6,858 bases of DNA from contig CAMLRB010000195.1 of NCBI GenBank assembly GCA_946482295.1, positions 1 through 6,858 of the forward strand. Direction: 5' to 3'. The stretch is from an uncultured Bacteriovorax sp. (GTDB lineage: Bacteria; Bdellovibrionota; Bacteriovoracia; Bacteriovoracales; Bacteriovoracaceae). The notes under the pieces are model-generated. The model had not been told where the DNA came from, searched no databases, and saw only the letters and a list, made by a program, of their open reading frames with translations. Positions 6,471 to 6,858 of this stretch are shown in pieces; positions within the stretch are counted from its first letter, which is position 1; every line of letters starts with the position of its first letter. The position numbers and the translations under genes are program-made.

Positions 6471-6858
6471 ATGACTAAAGATAATCTTAAAGCAAAGAAC
6501 GACCCTCTTACTCTCTTAATGAAGGAATCCGATGCTTATAACCATCTTGATCAGATTGAAAAGTATGTCGAGGGGAGCAACGACTTAAGCGTTTTACCCG
6601 TGCAACCAGTCTATCTGGCCCTTCGCAAACTTCCTGTGGAGAAGGTAGCCGAATACCTTCCAAAATTCTCTAAAGAGCAACGCGAAGTCTTTTTGGATAT
6701 AGATCTTTGGCAAAAAGATGAAATCGATGTTGAACATTTTGTCTTCTGGCTTCAGGCCTACTCTCTTGTTGAATCAGAAGAAGTTAAAGCAGAGTTTGTT
6801 CAGTCAGAGCAATTTCTCCTTTTTTTAAAGAGCCGCTTCAATGTTTGGAGTTTTGATG
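6471..6858 (+). CDS. DUF6178-like protein of unknown function, N-terminal part (C-terminus beyond right edge)
   Basis: An uninterrupted frame of 129 codons runs off the right edge. The visible part is soluble, acidic and probably helical, with no signal peptide or membrane segment. Two stretches stand out: LALRKLPVEKVAEYLPKFS (residues 49-67) and LDIDLWQKDEID (75-86). The second resembles the conserved L-D-L-D-x-W-x-x-D-x-x-D region I associate with DUF6178, an uncharacterised family of roughly 500-600 residues found mainly in delta-proteobacterial lineages. That assignment is from memory and moderate at best. The gene is transcribed away from the FNR-like regulator and shares a 192-bp intergenic region with it. 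Nothing seen ties it functionally to the oxidase. That it is a real gene is supported by the start site, the open frame and the amino-acid composition. Confidence 0.8.
   Translation, partial: MTKDNLKAKNDPLTLLMKESDAYNHLDQIEKYVEGSNDLSVLPVQPVYLALRKLPVEKVAEYLPKFSKEQREVFLDIDLWQKDEIDVEHFVFWLQAYSLVESEEVKAEFVQSEQFLLFLKSRFNVWSFD

Overview
The window holds most of a cbb3-type (C-family, high-affinity) cytochrome c oxidase operon together with its probable oxygen-responsive regulator. DNA composition is moderately AT-rich, judged by eye only. The ccoN-ccoO fusion, the ccoI-ccoS-ccoNO-ccoQ-ccoP order, and a divergent gene resembling the DUF6178 family (mainly known from delta-proteobacterial lineages) together suggest a Gram-negative of the Bdellovibrionota/Bacteriovoracales or a related former-Deltaproteobacteria group. 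This taxonomic guess is an inference. The oxidase locus also resembles those of Bacteroidota.

Layout, read along the minus strand from the right. An FNR-type regulator gene (5565-6278) carries N-terminal cysteines C10, C13 and C22 plus C112. After a 63-bp gap a tightly packed operon follows: a stand-alone cyclic-nucleotide-binding-fold protein with no DNA-binding domain (5130-5501), ccoI copper P-type ATPase (2776-5133), ccoS (2612-2788), a fused ccoNO (486-2615), ccoQ (316-489), and the start of ccoP (1-300, running off the left edge). Junctions from the cNMP-fold gene to ccoQ are overlaps of 4, 13, 4 and 4 bp; only ccoQ-ccoP has a gap (15 bp). ccoS and ccoQ (58 and 57 aa) were found by translating the short stretches directly.

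On the right, a 192-bp intergenic region separates the regulator from a divergent plus-strand gene that runs off the right edge (6471 onward). This region has a clear FNR-type palindrome (TGAT-N4-ATCA) placed 31 bp, centre to centre, from an extended -10 of the regulator's own promoter. A second, weaker copy of the same arrangement (32 bp) lies before the cNMP-fold/cco operon. The working model is that the FNR-like protein controls its own gene and activates the oxidase operon under low oxygen. CcoI supplies copper, CcoS helps cofactor insertion or maturation, CcoNO is the catalytic and first cytochrome c subunit, CcoQ stabilises the complex, and CcoP takes electrons from the soluble donor.

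Most of the window is recognisable respiratory biology. The least explained element is the HTH-less FNR paralogue translationally coupled to ccoI. No RNA genes, mobile elements, CRISPR arrays or convincing intrinsic terminators were seen.
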